Counted from the first letter of the stretch, positions 39,301 through 50,187 are shown. The stretch is 64,000 nt of DNA from Ruegeria arenilitoris (GCF_013035315.1 NZ_WQHP01000001.1:124001-188000); one strand, 5' to 3'. Notes: a model not told the origin generated them from the letters alone. Program-made: numbers and translations.

Positions 39301-40012
39301 GAAGGCGATTGTGGGCGGCCACAAGGTCTATCTGCGAACCGGTGAGTTCGAAGATGGCAAATTGGGCGAGATCTTCATCGACATGCACAAGGAAGGCGCT
39401 GGCTTCCGGGCGATGATGAATAACTTTGCCATCGCGGTCTCGGTTGGTCTGCAATACGGTGTGCCGCTGGAAGAGTTCGTCGATGCCTTTACCTTCACCA
39501 AGTTCGAACCGGCTGGGATGGTACAGGGCAACGACTCGATCAAGAATGCGACGTCGATCCTGGATTATATCTTCCGCGAACTGGCCGTGTCCTATCTGGA
39601 CCGCACCGATCTGGCCCATGTGAAACCCGAAGGCGCGACCTTTGATGATCTGGGCCGGGGCGAGGAAGAAGGCGTCTCGAACGTCTCGGAAATCAGCGAC
39701 AGTGCGGCTTCCAAGTCACTGGAAGTGCTGAAGCAAATCAGTTCGACCGGCTACCTGCGCAAGCGTCTGCCGCAAGACCTGGTGGTGTTCAACGGCGGTC
39801 AGGCCGAAGTGAACGGCATGGCGGAACCCGCCGCGCAGTTCGAGGCGCCGGTCGCAGAAACTGCGGTAGCAACCAGCATGGATGCCCGCACGAAAGCCAA
39901 GATGCAGGGCTACGAGGGCGACCCCTGCGGTGAATGCGGAAATTACACTCTAGTACGGAACGGAACCTGCATGAAATGCAACACCTGCGGGGCAACCAGC
40001 GGGTGTAGCTAA
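36392..40012 (+). CDS. nrdJ: Vitamin B12-dependent class II ribonucleotide reductase
   Basis: This enzyme makes deoxyribonucleotides using adenosylcobalamin as radical source, with or without oxygen. The 1206-residue chain has [13 protein letters not shown], the SNPCSEYMF and [10 protein letters not shown] active-site region near residues 465-480, and APTGTIG near 670. The last 35 residues are a cysteine-rich tail ([19 protein letters not shown]) that should relay electrons from thioredoxin. No other reductase class is in the window. The structured leader and 3' region may take part in regulation. Confidence 0.96.
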   Translation: MKIDRKFTKPGQDAYAELDFVSATSEIRNPDGTIVFRLDNIEVPSSWSQVASDVIAQKYFRKAGVPSKLKKVKEKDVPEFLWRSVPADGAEFDGETSSKQVFDRLAGAWAYWGWKGGYFSTEEDARAYFDEMRYMLATQRAAPNSPQWFNTGLHWAYGIDGPAQGHHYVDYKTGKLTKSKSAYEHPQPHACFIQSVDDDLVNEGGIMDLWVREARLFKYGSGTGTNFSHLRAEGEALSGGGKSSGLMGFLKIGDRAAGAIKSGGTTRRAAKMVIVDADHPDIEQFIEWKVIEEQKVASIVAGSKMHEKMLNGIFEAIRSWDGAQDDAYDPNKNDSLKKAVREAKKVAIPETYIKRVLDYARQGHDSIEFPTYDTDWDSEAYSSVSGQNSNNSIRVTNAFLTAVEKDADWELINRTDGKVAKTVKARDLWEKVGHAAWACADPGIQFHDTVNEWHTCPEDGEIRGSNPCSEYMFLDDTACNLASMNLLTFLKDGEFQAADYMHASRLWTLTLEISVTMAQFPSKEIAQLSYDFRTLGLGYANIGGLLMNMGYSYDSDEGRAICGALTAIMTGVAYATSAEIAGELGPFKGYERNADHMLRVIRNHRRASQGVTEGYEKLAVKPVPLDHGNCPDKRLIDLAMSAWDEALSLGEKNGYRNAQATVIAPTGTIGLVMDCDTTGIEPDFALVKFKKLAGGGYFKIINRSVPSALEKLGYSSSQIEEIVGYAVGHGTIGNAPGINHTSLTGHGFGPNELAKVDAALESAFDIRFVFNQWTLGEDFCTGVLGIPATKLNDPTFDLLRHLGFTKADIDAANDHVCGTMTLEGAPHLKEEHYSIFDCANPCGKKGKRFLGVDSHITMMAAAQSFISGAISKTINMPNDATIEDCQNAYELSWSLGVKANALYRDGSKLSQPLAAALVEDDDEAAEVLESGSTQEKAVVLAEKVIEKVVVKEMIRSHREKLPHRRKGYTQKAIVGGHKVYLRTGEFEDGKLGEIFIDMHKEGAGFRAMMNNFAIAVSVGLQYGVPLEEFVDAFTFTKFEPAGMVQGNDSIKNATSILDYIFRELAVSYLDRTDLAHVKPEGATFDDLGRGEEEGVSNVSEISDSAASKSLEVLKQISSTGYLRKRLPQDLVVFNGGQAEVNGMAEPAAQFEAPVAETAVATSMDARTKAKMQGYEGDPCGECGNYTLVRNGTCMKCNTCGATSGCS

Positions 40013-40081
40013 GGCAAACGCCCCGCCAGGCGGGGTGTAGGGATCAGGATCTCCCCCCGGATTTCCGATCCCGACGAACAC

Positions 40082-40310
40082 GGAGCAAGGCGCCAAGACT
40101 TACCAAAGTCGGCTTGCTCCACTCGGTCGACATGCCCGTGTCGACCGGGAACAGGGTGGGGCGGAATATTAGCTCCCTCCCACTCTTTCACGGGGCGGGT
40201 GCGCTCGTCCCATGCGCAGTCCAGGCCGCAGGCAAAAAAACACCGGGCGGTCAACGAAATGAGCCTGGAAGGCGAAACTGACAGGGGGCTTCGGCCCCCT
40301 TTCTTTTTTT
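40082..40310 (+). ncRNA. Candidate structured RNA downstream of nrdJ
   Basis: Two strong stem-loops stand back to back. In the first, GGAGCAAG (40082-40089) pairs with CTTGCTCC (40113-40120) around an inner GACTT-ACCA-AAGTC hairpin. The second is a 9-bp perfect stem at 40124-40147. A possible GTGGG-CCCAC pairing follows, and the stretch ends in a textbook terminator at 40283-40310. There is no open frame with a ribosome site. It could be the 3' part of the nrdJ transcript or an independent small RNA. It does not match tmRNA, RNase P or SRP RNA by eye. Confidence 0.35.
40283..40310 (+). terminator. Strong rho-independent terminator
   Basis: AGGGGGC and GCCCCCT form a 7-bp stem with a TTCG tetraloop, followed by TTCTTTTTTT. 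It ends either the nrdJ transcript (270 bases after its stop) or a small RNA starting between them. Confidence 0.9.
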
Positions 40311-40365
40311 CAAGCTTTGAGCGGCGGTTTGGGCATAGTTCTGCCGGATCGCACATCTACCGTCG

Positions 40366-40430
40366 GGCGAGTCCCGCCGACACCGGATGGGGGAATTTTG
40401 CCGAGCGACTCGCCGCAGACGCGACTCGGC
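40366..40430 (+). promoter_or_regulatory. Region of competing stems before the EF-hand gene
   Basis: GGCGAGTC (40366-40373) can pair with GACTCGCC (40407-40414), while GCCGAG (40400-40405) can pair with CTCGGC (40425-40430). The two pairings cross, so they form a pseudoknot or exclude each other. The EF-hand gene starts 128 bases later. Whether this DNA is transcribed is not known. Confidence 0.25.
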
Positions 40431-40558
40431 TAAACACGCGGAGATTGGCGTGAAATCGTCTGTTGCCTTCAATGCGAGTGACAGTGTGCGTGATGCGGTG
40501 TTTTTGGTTCCTGTCCGGACACAAAACACACACTGAAAATCACTCAGGAGGCATCACA

Positions 40559-40804
40559 ATGAAACCGCAAAACTTGGCAATCCTTTCCGCATTCGCACTC
40601 AGCCTGCCGGCGCTGGCAACGGCTCAGTCCTCGGCGGACACCAATGGCGACGGGGTTCTGACCATCGAAGAGGTTCAGGCCGTTCTGCCCGAGGTCGACG
40701 CCGACGGTTTCTCGGCGATGGACGCTAATGGCGACGGGTCGCTGGACGCTGATGAAATTGCCGTCGCGCAGGAAGCAGGTTTGCTGCCGCCCAGCAACGG
40801 CTGA
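40559..40804 (+). CDS. Small exported EF-hand protein
   Basis: This 81-residue protein has a signal peptide (LAILSAFALSLPALATA, likely cut near residue 22). Two canonical EF-hand loops follow, DTNGDGVLTIEE (27-38) and DANGDGSLDADE (55-66), with all calcium ligands present. It should bind calcium in the periplasm or outside. The ATG has CAGGAGG 7 bases before it, which decides the start over an upstream frame opening at 40463. Small EF-hand proteins are common in Rhodobacteraceae, and its partner is unknown. Confidence 0.88.
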   Translation: MKPQNLAILSAFALSLPALATAQSSADTNGDGVLTIEEVQAVLPEVDADGFSAMDANGDGSLDADEIAVAQEAGLLPPSNG

Positions 40805-40820
40805 TCCCGCGAAGGCATCG

Positions 40821-40853
40821 GCGGCCCGCTACCCCAAGCGGGCCGCTTATTTT
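40821..40853. terminator. Terminator between EF-hand gene and mttB
   Basis: A 10-bp perfect stem (GCGGCCCGCT with AGCGGGCCGC) and 6-base loop are followed by TTATTTTC. It lies between convergent genes whose stops are at 40804 and 40861. The T run favours the plus strand. Confidence 0.85.
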
Positions 40854-40860
40854 CAATGGG

Positions 40861-42405
40861 TTACGCTGGCAAGTAAATGTTGAATTTACTGCGTAGCTTA
40901 GCATCCAAAAGCGGATCGAACCGGGCCGCAGACGGAGTGGCCAGAATCGCTTCTTTCCGTTTGACCGCCTTTTCGATCAGGTCCGGCTTGCCGAGTTCTA
41001 CCCATTCTTTTGGCGAGGACCGGTCCCCGAAGGTCGGATAGACATAATCGGCCTGCATCCGGCTAAGGGTTGCGTCGGTGCCAAGATAGTGGCCGGGTCC
41101 TCCCAGACACACCTCGGCCATCTGATCCAGCGCGAGAGTTTCGTCCGTCACCTCGATCCCCCGTACACAGCGCTGCGCCTGACCGATCAGATCATCGCTG
41201 AGGATCAGGCTTTCGTGACAGAACCCAAGCAGCGAGGCATGCATCCCGGCCGCCTCATACACCATGTTCAGGCCGGAAAGGCCCGCCATGACGTTAGAGC
41301 ACATTTGCTCCCATCCGGCCTGCATATCGGGCAGTTTCGCGTCCGAGGCACCAGCAGCGGCACCGCCCGGCAAGTCGTAGAATTGGTGCATCTGGGCGCA
41401 ACCTGCGGTCAGCAGTGCTTGCTCTCCCGAACCAATGGACATCGCGCCCGTGCGCAGGTCCAGACCGAATGGCCAAGTGCCAAAAATCGCCGGAGCACCG
41501 GGGCTTACGGCGTTTACATAAACCAGACCGGCGAGGCATTCGGCGGTTGCTTGGGTAATCGCCCCGGCAACCGTCGAGGGTGCGGTGGCTCCGGCCATGC
41601 CAGCGGACAGCAGCAATACTGGCATCCCGGCTTTGATGCATTCCTCCATCACTTCGCAGCTTTCGGTCGCGAATTTCATCGGTGGCACCACAAAGCAGTT
41701 CGAGTTGGACATGAAAGGCCGTTCTCGCCACTTGTCCTCTCCGCCTGCGATCATGTGCAGCATCTCAATCGCCGGGGCGACGTGGCTGGGCTCGGTAAAT
41801 GATGTTCCGATGTGTTTGAACGTGCCGCAGGTCGTCGCATAGACAGTGTTCAGGTCCATCTCGAGGTTATCCGCAATGTCGCGGCACACCATGGGGCGCT
41901 GGACAAAGTGAATGTTTTCAAGCTGTTCGCAGATGCGCGACGCGTCATGCAGGTCCTGAAGGGTCGAGTCGCGGTATTCCTGACCGTGCACGTCGACCAT
42001 GCTGACCGCGGCCCCGGCGGTTCCATAGTGGACGCGCTTGCCCGACAGCTCCAGATCGTTTTTCCCGTCACGGCTGTGGAGGGTGATGGAGCGATTGGCC
42101 TTGGCGATGGTGTCTTCGACCAAAGCGCGGGGAAAGCGGATGCGTCCATCGTCGCCCAGTGTGCAGCCTGCTGCCACGAGATAGTCGATACCGCTTTGCG
42201 GTGCGTCTGCCAGACCGATGGTTTCCAGCGCGGTCAGGGCGGCCTCGTGAATACGTTCGATCTGAGCCTGCGTGAGAACCTTCAGCGTTCCGCCTTCCAT
42301 ACCGGGGCGGATAGGGCGCAGATGTTCCGGCAGAGCCGTGGCACGGGCGGCACGACGCGCGGCACGGCCGCCGCTACGCGATGAATTTCGGGTTTGTTCG
42401 TTCAT
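40861..42405 (-). CDS. Trimethylamine methyltransferase (MttB) family protein, non-pyrrolysine
   Basis: This is a soluble 514-residue corrinoid-dependent methyltransferase of the MttB superfamily. Family blocks are seen: LTQAQIERIHEAALTALETIG, VHYGTAGAAVSMVD, QRPMVCRDI, GGAAAGASDAK, and the late EVCLGGPGHYLGTD. The frame is uninterrupted, so there is no amber codon for pyrrolysine. Such members demethylate other quaternary amines, for example glycine betaine, rather than trimethylamine. The basic N-terminal 25 residues (RSGGRAARRAARAT) are common in roseobacter forms. No clear ribosome site precedes ATG 42405. The natural methyl acceptor could be the corrinoid protein at 13.8 kb, by inference. 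Confidence 0.88.
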   Translation of the reverse strand: MNEQTRNSSRSGGRAARRAARATALPEHLRPIRPGMEGGTLKVLTQAQIERIHEAALTALETIGLADAPQSGIDYLVAAGCTLGDDGRIRFPRALVEDTIAKANRSITLHSRDGKNDLELSGKRVHYGTAGAAVSMVDVHGQEYRDSTLQDLHDASRICEQLENIHFVQRPMVCRDIADNLEMDLNTVYATTCGTFKHIGTSFTEPSHVAPAIEMLHMIAGGEDKWRERPFMSNSNCFVVPPMKFATESCEVMEECIKAGMPVLLLSAGMAGATAPSTVAGAITQATAECLAGLVYVNAVSPGAPAIFGTWPFGLDLRTGAMSIGSGEQALLTAGCAQMHQFYDLPGGAAAGASDAKLPDMQAGWEQMCSNVMAGLSGLNMVYEAAGMHASLLGFCHESLILSDDLIGQAQRCVRGIEVTDETLALDQMAEVCLGGPGHYLGTDATLSRMQADYVYPTFGDRSSPKEWVELGKPDLIEKAVKRKEAILATPSAARFDPLLDAKLRSKFNIYLPA

Positions 42406-42821
42406 AGTTTAGAGTCCGGTCGAAAAAGTACGTTCAGGGTGAGTGTACTCAGACCGCAAATGGCCGCCCCCGCGCGGCACGCCCGCGATCCGCACCAATG
42501 GTACGGCTGATCAGGCGAATCTTCCAAACGTCACTTTGCATGCGGGTCCTCAACTGGTGAGGCGTACTCTTCCAATACCACGGCATACAATCTGTCCTGT
42601 TTGCGACCTGACAGTCCAAAAGCGAAGTGTTGTGCCTTGGGCGCATCAGTTCTTGCCGTTAGGTAAAGTTTTTTCCCGAATGCCGGAAAATCTGTTATGC
42701 TTCTATCACTTATTTAAGAGTGCGCCGTGATCGCAATGGAATTTTAACGATTGCAAGCCAGTTATTGTGTGACGACCCCCGATCCCGATCGGGCTAGCTG
42801 CAAGCAATTTTGGAGAGGTTG
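42406..42821. other. Divergent intergenic region between mttB and the barrel protein gene
   Basis: No gene is supported. The right half is AT-richer (TTTTTTCCC, TTATTTAAG) and likely holds the barrel gene promoter. A CCCGATCGGG palindrome lies at about 42785-42794, near the start of that gene. No riboswitch pieces were recognised. Confidence 0.4.
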
Positions 42822-43340
42822 ATGAAAGCCCTAAAGGCCCTCGTAACAACCTGCCTGGCAATTGGCGCTGCTCCGGCTATGGCTGAGGATTGGACCGGTG
42901 CATTCGCAGGGTTCAGCTTTGGCTACGCAGATGTCGACGGCCCGAATGGTTCGGGCGGTGACGACACAACCTTTGGCCCTCATGTCGGATATGACTATGA
43001 CTTCGGTAACTTTGTTCTGGGCGGCGAGCTGGAGTACAACCGGCTTTCGCTGGATTTGGGGCAGGGTGAAGGCAGCGTCGACAGTCTGACCCGCCTGAAA
43101 CTGCGGGGCGGCTACGATTTCGGACCGGCGCTTGGCTATGTGGTCGTAGGTGCGGCACGACTGGATGCGTCACCTGAAAGTGACACGGCCGCCGTTTATG
43201 GTATCGGGCTTGCTTATCCAATTGGCGACAGTTTTGTCATCAGCGGTGAAGCGCTGCGCCAGAACTTTGACGACGTCACACGCAGCCAAGGCGGCGTTGA
43301 CACCAACGTGTTCAACCTGCGCACGACCTTCCGGTTCTAA
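42822..43340 (+). CDS. Outer membrane beta-barrel protein (Omp25-like)
   Basis: The 172-residue precursor has a signal peptide (ALVTTCLAIGAAPAMA, likely cut after AMA). Alternating strands follow that suit a small 8-strand barrel (WTGAFAGFSFGYADV, NFVLGGELEYNRL, LKLRGGYDF), and the last residue is an aromatic Phe, as for BAM substrates. It resembles porin-family or Omp25 proteins of alphaproteobacteria. ATG 42822 follows GGAGAGG. It ends six bases from the convergent aminotransferase gene. Confidence 0.83.
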   Translation: MKALKALVTTCLAIGAAPAMAEDWTGAFAGFSFGYADVDGPNGSGGDDTTFGPHVGYDYDFGNFVLGGELEYNRLSLDLGQGEGSVDSLTRLKLRGGYDFGPALGYVVVGAARLDASPESDTAAVYGIGLAYPIGDSFVISGEALRQNFDDVTRSQGGVDTNVFNLRTTFRF

Positions 43341-43346
43341 ACGCTA

Positions 43347-44534
43347 TTACTCGGCGGCTGCGCTTTCGGCCAAACCTGTCGCGAAATCGCAAATAGTTTT
43401 CAGCGCCGTGGCAAAGCGTTCATCCTCGATCGTCATCGCAACACGGATATGGCCTGCGGCGGCTTTGCCAAAGCTCTCGCCCGGCATCACCGCAATCTCG
43501 TGCGTGTCCAGCAGCGCGTTGGCAAAGGCTTCACCGCTGAGCCCGGTCGCACGGATGTCCAGCATCAGGTACATCGCGCCCTGAGCAGGCACCAAACCGA
43601 TCGTGTTTTGCGCAGAGAGAATCTCGACCGCCAACGCGCGACGTCGGCGGAAGGGGGCCGCGATCTCTTCTTCGAAATCAGTACCAGCGTTCAGGGCAAA
43701 GCTGGCGGCGTCCTGGATAAATCCGGGCACCCCATACGTGGTATGCGTCGCGAGGTTGATCAGATGTGCAATCACCTCTTCCGGTCCAACGACCCAACCA
43801 CAGCGCGATCCGGTCATGGCGTGCGACTTGGACATCGAACCAACGACAAGCGTGCGATCAGCCATTTCGGGCAGCGTGCGCGGTGAGATATGTTCTCCGT
43901 CCCAGACCTGCGTGTCATAGACCTCATCCGAGATCAGCCAGAGGTCCCGCTTGCGGCAGACCTCGGCGATTCCTTCCAGAGTTTGAAGGGAATAGACCAC
44001 GCCAGTGGGGTTGTTCGGTGTGTTGATCAACAGAGACACGGCACCGTCCGCCGCTGCGTCGATTTCTTCGGCCCGGGGTTGAAACGCGTCCTCGGCCGAG
44101 GTCTGAATCGCCCGTGCAGTTGCGCCCGCACCGCGAATCGTGCCGGGGTAGGTGGCGTAGTAAGGATCAAGGTACAGGCCAACGTCGCCCGGTTCGCAGA
44201 CAGCCACATGCGCGGCGAACAGGGCAGACTGACCTCCCGGTGTTATCAGCACATTGTTGCGGCTGGTGGGAACTCCGGTCCGGGCCTGAACGCGCGCCGC
44301 CACGGTGTCGCGCAGAAGATCGTTGCCCGGAACAATAGCGTAGCCCGTATTGCCTTGCCGTGCCGACAGATCCATCGCGTCGAGTATGGATTGATCCGTG
44401 CGAATGTCGTGCTCGCCAATCGTCAACTCGGTGACTGGATGCCCTTCGCTGATCATACGGCGCGCGCGGTAGAATACATCCCACCCATCGCTGCCGCCCC
44501 CGGTCAGTTGAGTAATACGCTGCGACAGTTTCAT
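43347..44534 (-). CDS. Pyridoxal-phosphate aminotransferase, AruH-like
   Basis: This 395-residue fold-type I PLP enzyme has the PLP lysine in SMSKSHAMTGSRCGWVVG, plus LINTPNNPTGV and LISDEVYDTQVWDGEHISP. The stretch around these motifs resembles arginine:pyruvate transaminase AruH of Pseudomonas as I recall it, but many roseobacter paralogues exist, so the substrate is not sure. ATG 44534 has GGAGC upstream and is preferred to the frame start at 44591. It is followed by a convergent barrel gene. Confidence 0.82.
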   Translation of the reverse strand: MKLSQRITQLTGGGSDGWDVFYRARRMISEGHPVTELTIGEHDIRTDQSILDAMDLSARQGNTGYAIVPGNDLLRDTVAARVQARTGVPTSRNNVLITPGGQSALFAAHVAVCEPGDVGLYLDPYYATYPGTIRGAGATARAIQTSAEDAFQPRAEEIDAAADGAVSLLINTPNNPTGVVYSLQTLEGIAEVCRKRDLWLISDEVYDTQVWDGEHISPRTLPEMADRTLVVGSMSKSHAMTGSRCGWVVGPEEVIAHLINLATHTTYGVPGFIQDAASFALNAGTDFEEEIAAPFRRRRALAVEILSAQNTIGLVPAQGAMYLMLDIRATGLSGEAFANALLDTHEIAVMPGESFGKAAAGHIRVAMTIEDERFATALKTICDFATGLAESAAAE

Positions 44535-44591
44535 GGCCCGCTCCGCTGTTGTCTTTCGGGCGACAGGGCCAGAGCCGTTGGGAAAAGTCAA

Positions 44592-44936
44592 TCAGTCTCG
44601 GGGCGGCAACGTGGCTTGTAGTTTTTTGGTCAACGAGGCCCGCACCAAATCATACGACGCGGTCAGCCGATGGCGCATCTCACCCTCGTCACAATCAAAG
44701 GGCAGGCGAATCCAGCTGCGGTGAAAATAGGGGGCTTTGACGCCAACACCTGCATCGATCAGCATCTGGGCGGTCTCTATATCCGCGGTTTTGACCGACA
44801 CGCCATCGTTTGCCGTGCCGATGCAGGCAAACATCTTGCCTCCGACCTTCCAGGCATCATGACCGCCACCCCAAGGATCCGACAGGTCGGCGCCCGGAAA
44901 GGTGCGGCAGATCGAATTGACCAACTCTCGGCTCAT
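44592..44936 (-). CDS. MmcQ/YjbR family protein
   Basis: The 114-residue protein has a YjbR fold signature: ICRTFPGADLSDPWGGGHDAWKVGGKMFACIG at the N-terminus, split by short gaps, and PYFHRSWIRLP in the middle. The family is described as DNA-binding by fold, but its role is unclear. The open frame continues up to 45089, but those residues do not look like the family, so ATG 44936 is taken although its ribosome site is weak. It sits upstream of the aminotransferase on the same strand. Confidence 0.75.
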   Translation of the reverse strand: MSRELVNSICRTFPGADLSDPWGGGHDAWKVGGKMFACIGTANDGVSVKTADIETAQMLIDAGVGVKAPYFHRSWIRLPFDCDEGEMRHRLTASYDLVRASLTKKLQATLPPRD

Positions 44937-45153
44937 GGGCGCTAGGGTGCGCCGTGTGGCATTGAAACTCAAGCCTTGGCTCAATCGGCCCTCCGTGCTA
45001 TGCGAGACGTCATGAACCGTATGACCTGCATCATTATCTGCTGCATTTCCTGCTGATTTATCAAGCGGGCCGGTTTCTTTCGTTTTCATCTCTGAGACAA
45101 GTTGCTAAGCCCGCGCCAACGCGAAAAGCTTTGCCGTTCTTAGGAGCTGACCG

Positions 45154-46550
<1,397 letters not shown>

Positions 46551-46551
<1 letters not shown>

Positions 46552-48185
46552 TGACCAAGACCCGCCTATATCTCTACGACACCACTCTGCGCGACGGGCA
46601 GCAGACGCAGGGGGTGCAGTTTTCGACGGCCGAGAAAGTGCAGATTGCGCAGGCTCTGGATGAGTTGGGTGTCGACTACATCGAAGGTGGCTGGCCCGGG
46701 GCAAACCCGACGGACAGTGCGTTCTTCGATGCGGCACCAAAGACTTCGGCCAGCCTGACGGCCTTTGGGATGACCAAACGGTCCGGTCGCTCGGCCGAGA
46801 ATGACGACGTGCTGGCCGCCGTTATGAATGCGGGCACGCAGGCGGTTTGTCTTGTCGGAAAATCGCATGATTATCACGTGACTCACGCGCTTGGGATCTC
46901 GTTGGAAGAGAATGTCGAGAACGTGCGGGCCTCGGTCGCGCATATCGTGGCGCAGGGGCGCGAGGCGCTGTTTGATGCCGAGCATTTCTTTGACGGCTAC
47001 AAAGACAATCCGGACTATGCGCTGGACGTTTGCCGCGCCGCATTGGAGGCTGGTGCCCGCTGGGTCGTGCTGTGTGACACCAATGGCGGCGCGCTGCCCG
47101 CTGAGGTGTCGCGGATCGTGTCCGAGGTGATCGCGGCGGGTTTGCTGGGGGATCGGCTGGGTATCCACACCCATAACGACACCGAAAACGCGGTGGCTTG
47201 TTCGCTGGCGGCGGTCGACGCGGGCGCACGACAGATTCAGGGGACATTGAATGGGTTGGGAGAGCGTTGTGGAAACGCGAACCTGACCGCTTTGATCCCG
47301 ACGCTGGTTCTGAAAGAACCCTATGCCTCGACCTATGACATCGGCGTCAACGCACAGGCTCTGGCGAGCCTCACACGTGTCAGCCGGATGCTGGATGACA
47401 TCCTGAATAGGGTGCCCAGCAAACAGTCGGCCTATGTCGGCGCGTCGGCCTTTGCGCATAAGGCCGGGCTGCATGCCAGTGCGATCCTCAAGGACCCGAC
47501 GACTTATGAACACGTGGACCCGGCATCGGTCGGCAACGCACGGGTCATTCCGATGTCGAATCAGGCGGGGCAATCGAACCTGCGTAAACGGTTGACCGAG
47601 GCCGGATTGGTTGTCGAGGCCGGTGATCCCGCTTTGGGCCGCATCCTCGAGCGGATCAAGCTGCGTGAGGCGGATGGGTATTCCTACGACACCGCTCAGG
47701 CCAGTTTTGAACTGCTGGCGCGGGATGAGTTGGGGCAACTGCCCGAGTTTTTTGAGGTGAAGCGTTACAAGGTCACGGTTGAGCGGCGCAAGAACAAGTA
47801 CAACAAGATGGTCAGCCTGTCCGAGGCGGTCGTCGTGGTGAAGGTCGATGGCGAGAAAAAGCTGTCGGTCAGCGAGTCGCTGGATGGTGATGGCAGTGAC
47901 CGGGGTCCGGTGAACGCGCTGGCCAAGGCGCTGGCCAAGGATCTGGGGCAATATTCCCGGATACTGGACGACATGCACCTTGTGGACTTCAAGGTGCGCA
48001 TTACGCAAGGCGGTACCGAGGCTGTGACCCGTGTCATCATCGACAGCGAGGACGGACAGGGGCGGCGCTGGTCGACCGTGGGCGTCAGCGCGAACATAGT
48101 CGACGCCTCGTTCGAGGCGCTTCTGGACGCAATCCACTGGAAACTGGTGCGCGATTGCGGCCCTCAGGCCGTGGTGGCCGAGTGA
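46551..48185 (+). CDS. cimA: (R)-citramalate synthase
   Basis: This enzyme joins pyruvate and acetyl-CoA to citramalate, a threonine-independent route to isoleucine. The 544-residue chain has the HMGL-type catalytic barrel with DTTLRDGQQTQGV near the N-terminus and GIHTHNDTENAVA for the metal ligands. GLGERCGNANL follows, and a C-terminal regulatory LeuA dimer domain is present. CimA and 2-isopropylmalate synthase are related, but the N-terminal block and length suit CimA. ATG 46551 follows GGAGGG by 6 bases. Confidence 0.92.
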
Positions 48186-48964
48186 GCGGTCCGTTTGATC
48201 ACGAAGTAAAGGCCTGTGCCGCGCTGTTGCACCGGTCCGATCCCGACCGGTTTATGGCGGCGATGGCAGCACCGGTTTCGGCGCGGTTGGTTCTGTTTCC
48301 CATCTATGCGCTCAATATCGAAGTTGCGCGCGCACCTTGGGTCACGCAAGAGCCGATGATCGCTGAAATGCGCCTGCAATGGTGGCGCGACGCGCTGCAA
48401 GAGATTGCCGAGGGGCCGACCGTCCGACGGCACGAGGTGGTGACTCCGTTGTCGCGCATTTTGTCACCGCATCTTGCGGCGATGATGGATGAATATGTGG
48501 CCGTAAGGCGTTGGGACATCTACCGCGACCCGTTCGAAGATCAGGATCACTTTGACGCCTATATCAACCACAGCGCAGGGACACTGATGGTGGTTTCAGC
48601 GCAGGCTTTGGGAACGGCAGACGAAGATGTCCTGCGTGATTTTGGTTATGGGGTTGGTGTCGCCAATTGGCTGCGTGCAATCCCAGACCTTGAGGCGCGC
48701 GGGCGTATTCCGTTGCTGGATGGTACGCCCGAGGGCGTGCGGCAGCTGGCCCAAAACGCCTTGGATCGGTTGAACCGGGCCCGGTCGAACCGCATTGCGG
48801 TCTCGCCCCAGGCAAGTCCGGCGTTGCATGCGGGGTGGCAGGCCGGAGTGATCCTGAAACAGGCCGTGGCGCGCCCGGACCGAGTGGCGGCTGGGGCGCT
48901 TGGCTGTGGCGAGATGCGCCGCAGGCTGTCTTTGATGGCTCAGGTTGTGACGGGGCGCTGGTGA
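48182..48964 (+). CDS. Squalene/phytoene synthase family protein
   Basis: This 260-residue all-helical protein starts with GTG overlapping the cimA stop. It has LFPIYALNIEVAR and MRLQWWRDAL in place of the first aspartate-rich motif. The second aspartate-rich motif is weakly kept (GVGVANWLRAIPDL), so prenyl synthase activity is doubtful. It resembles the NDUFAF6-like branch, whose mitochondrial member helps complex I assembly. Which role applies here is unknown. It ends six bases from the convergent MFS gene. Confidence 0.72.
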   Translation: MSGPFDHEVKACAALLHRSDPDRFMAAMAAPVSARLVLFPIYALNIEVARAPWVTQEPMIAEMRLQWWRDALQEIAEGPTVRRHEVVTPLSRILSPHLAAMMDEYVAVRRWDIYRDPFEDQDHFDAYINHSAGTLMVVSAQALGTADEDVLRDFGYGVGVANWLRAIPDLEARGRIPLLDGTPEGVRQLAQNALDRLNRARSNRIAVSPQASPALHAGWQAGVILKQAVARPDRVAAGALGCGEMRRRLSLMAQVVTGRW

Positions 48965-48969
48965 TCGGG

Positions 48970-50187
48970 TTAAGCTGTGCGGGGGCGCATCGTCAGCCAC
49001 AGCAACGCGCCACCTGCAAGGGTTAGCAGCGGCACCATAGCGATGTTCACCGCAGTCCAGCCATCGACCGGCGAGCCACCCGAGCAGTTCATCAACCCGC
49101 CCGAAGCCAGCGACGCGAAGGTTACGCCGCCGAATACCAACAGGTCATTCAAGCCCTGCATCCGACCCCGCTCGCTCACGTCATGGCTGTCGGCCAGCAT
49201 CGTGGTTGCTCCGATAAAGCCAAAGTTCCACCCGATCCCCAGAAGGATCAGCGCGACAAAGAAGTTGCCCAATTCGACACCTTGCAAGGCGACGACCCCT
49301 GCGGCAGCTAGTATGGCTAGCCCTAGGGCCACGATTTTCTCCACGCCGAAACGTGCGATCAGCTGTCCGGTGAAAAAGCTGGGGATGTACATGGCCAGAA
49401 CGTGGCTGGTGACCACATCAGCAGCGTCATTGGCGCTGAAACCGCAACCGACAACCGCCAGAGGGGTCGAGGTCATAACCAGATTCATCAGGGCATAGGA
49501 TACCATCGCGCAGATGATGGCGACAGCGATGCGCGGAGTTTTCAGCATCTCAAGACGCGACCGGCCTTTGGGTGCATCGGCCGCTGGCTTGGGTGGCGTG
49601 GGAATATCAAGAAAGAAGAACAGGACCGAACCGATGACGTTCACGGCGATGACGGCGAGATAAGTGCCCAGGAATGGGATCACATACGCGGTCGAGGTCA
49701 TCTTGACGATCTGAGGACCGATAATGGCTGCCGCCAGTCCGCCTGCCATGACATAGGAAATCGCCTTTGGCCGGAACGCGTCTGACGCTGTATCGGCGGC
49801 GGCAAAACGATAGAACCCGTGCGCGCTCATGTAGATGCCGGTCAACAGACTGCCCAGCAGAAACACCGGGAATGACCCCAGGAACAGGCCGTAGGCGCCA
49901 ACCAGGCCTCCGCATGCGCCGGCGGTGGCCCCGACCAGAAACCCGGCCCGGCGGCCCCAACGCTGCATAATGGCTGAAATCGGCGTTGCCGCCAGCATTG
50001 ATCCCAGAACGATCAGCGAGATGGGCAGCGTCGCAAGACAGGCATTGGTGGCCAAGGACTGACCGGCTAGCCCTCCAACGATGAAGATCATCGGCATCTG
50101 CGCACCAAGCACGGCTTGGGCGGCCACCAGAACAGTGACGTTTCGTTTGGCCTGGCGGTCGTCCGGTGTGGCGGTGATCATTGTCAT
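48970..50187 (-). CDS. Major facilitator superfamily transporter
   Basis: This inner-membrane carrier of about 405 residues has 12 predicted helices. It shows MFS loops such as MQRWGRRAGFLVGA after helix 2 and RFGVEKIVALG after helix 8, and the GFYRFAAADTASDAFRPKAISYVMAGG block shared by a widespread Rhodobacteraceae subfamily. The substrate is unknown. ATG 50187 and ATG 50181 are both possible, and neither has a strong ribosome site. The gene is divergent from the glycosylase gene. Confidence 0.82.
   Translation of the reverse strand: MTMITATPDDRQAKRNVTVLVAAQAVLGAQMPMIFIVGGLAGQSLATNACLATLPISLIVLGSMLAATPISAIMQRWGRRAGFLVGATAGACGGLVGAYGLFLGSFPVFLLGSLLTGIYMSAHGFYRFAAADTASDAFRPKAISYVMAGGLAAAIIGPQIVKMTSTAYVIPFLGTYLAVIAVNVIGSVLFFFLDIPTPPKPAADAPKGRSRLEMLKTPRIAVAIICAMVSYALMNLVMTSTPLAVVGCGFSANDAADVVTSHVLAMYIPSFFTGQLIARFGVEKIVALGLAILAAAGVVALQGVELGNFFVALILLGIGWNFGFIGATTMLADSHDVSERGRMQGLNDLLVFGGVTFASLASGGLMNCSGGSPVDGWTAVNIAMVPLLTLAGGALLWLTMRPRTA

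Noticed and set aside
36522..40012. Long minus-strand open frames inside nrdJ (for example 38120-39619)
   Set aside because: They are shadows of a strongly biased GC-rich gene on the opposite strand and show no family similarity.
40082..40310. tmRNA, RNase P RNA or SRP RNA downstream of nrdJ
   Set aside because: No tRNA-like ends, tag frame, or conserved cores of these RNAs were seen, so it is kept only as an unnamed candidate.
46566..48137. 523-codon minus-strand frame opposite cimA
   Set aside because: It mirrors the codon bias of cimA, has low-complexity His/Arg/Gln composition and no ribosome site or domain.
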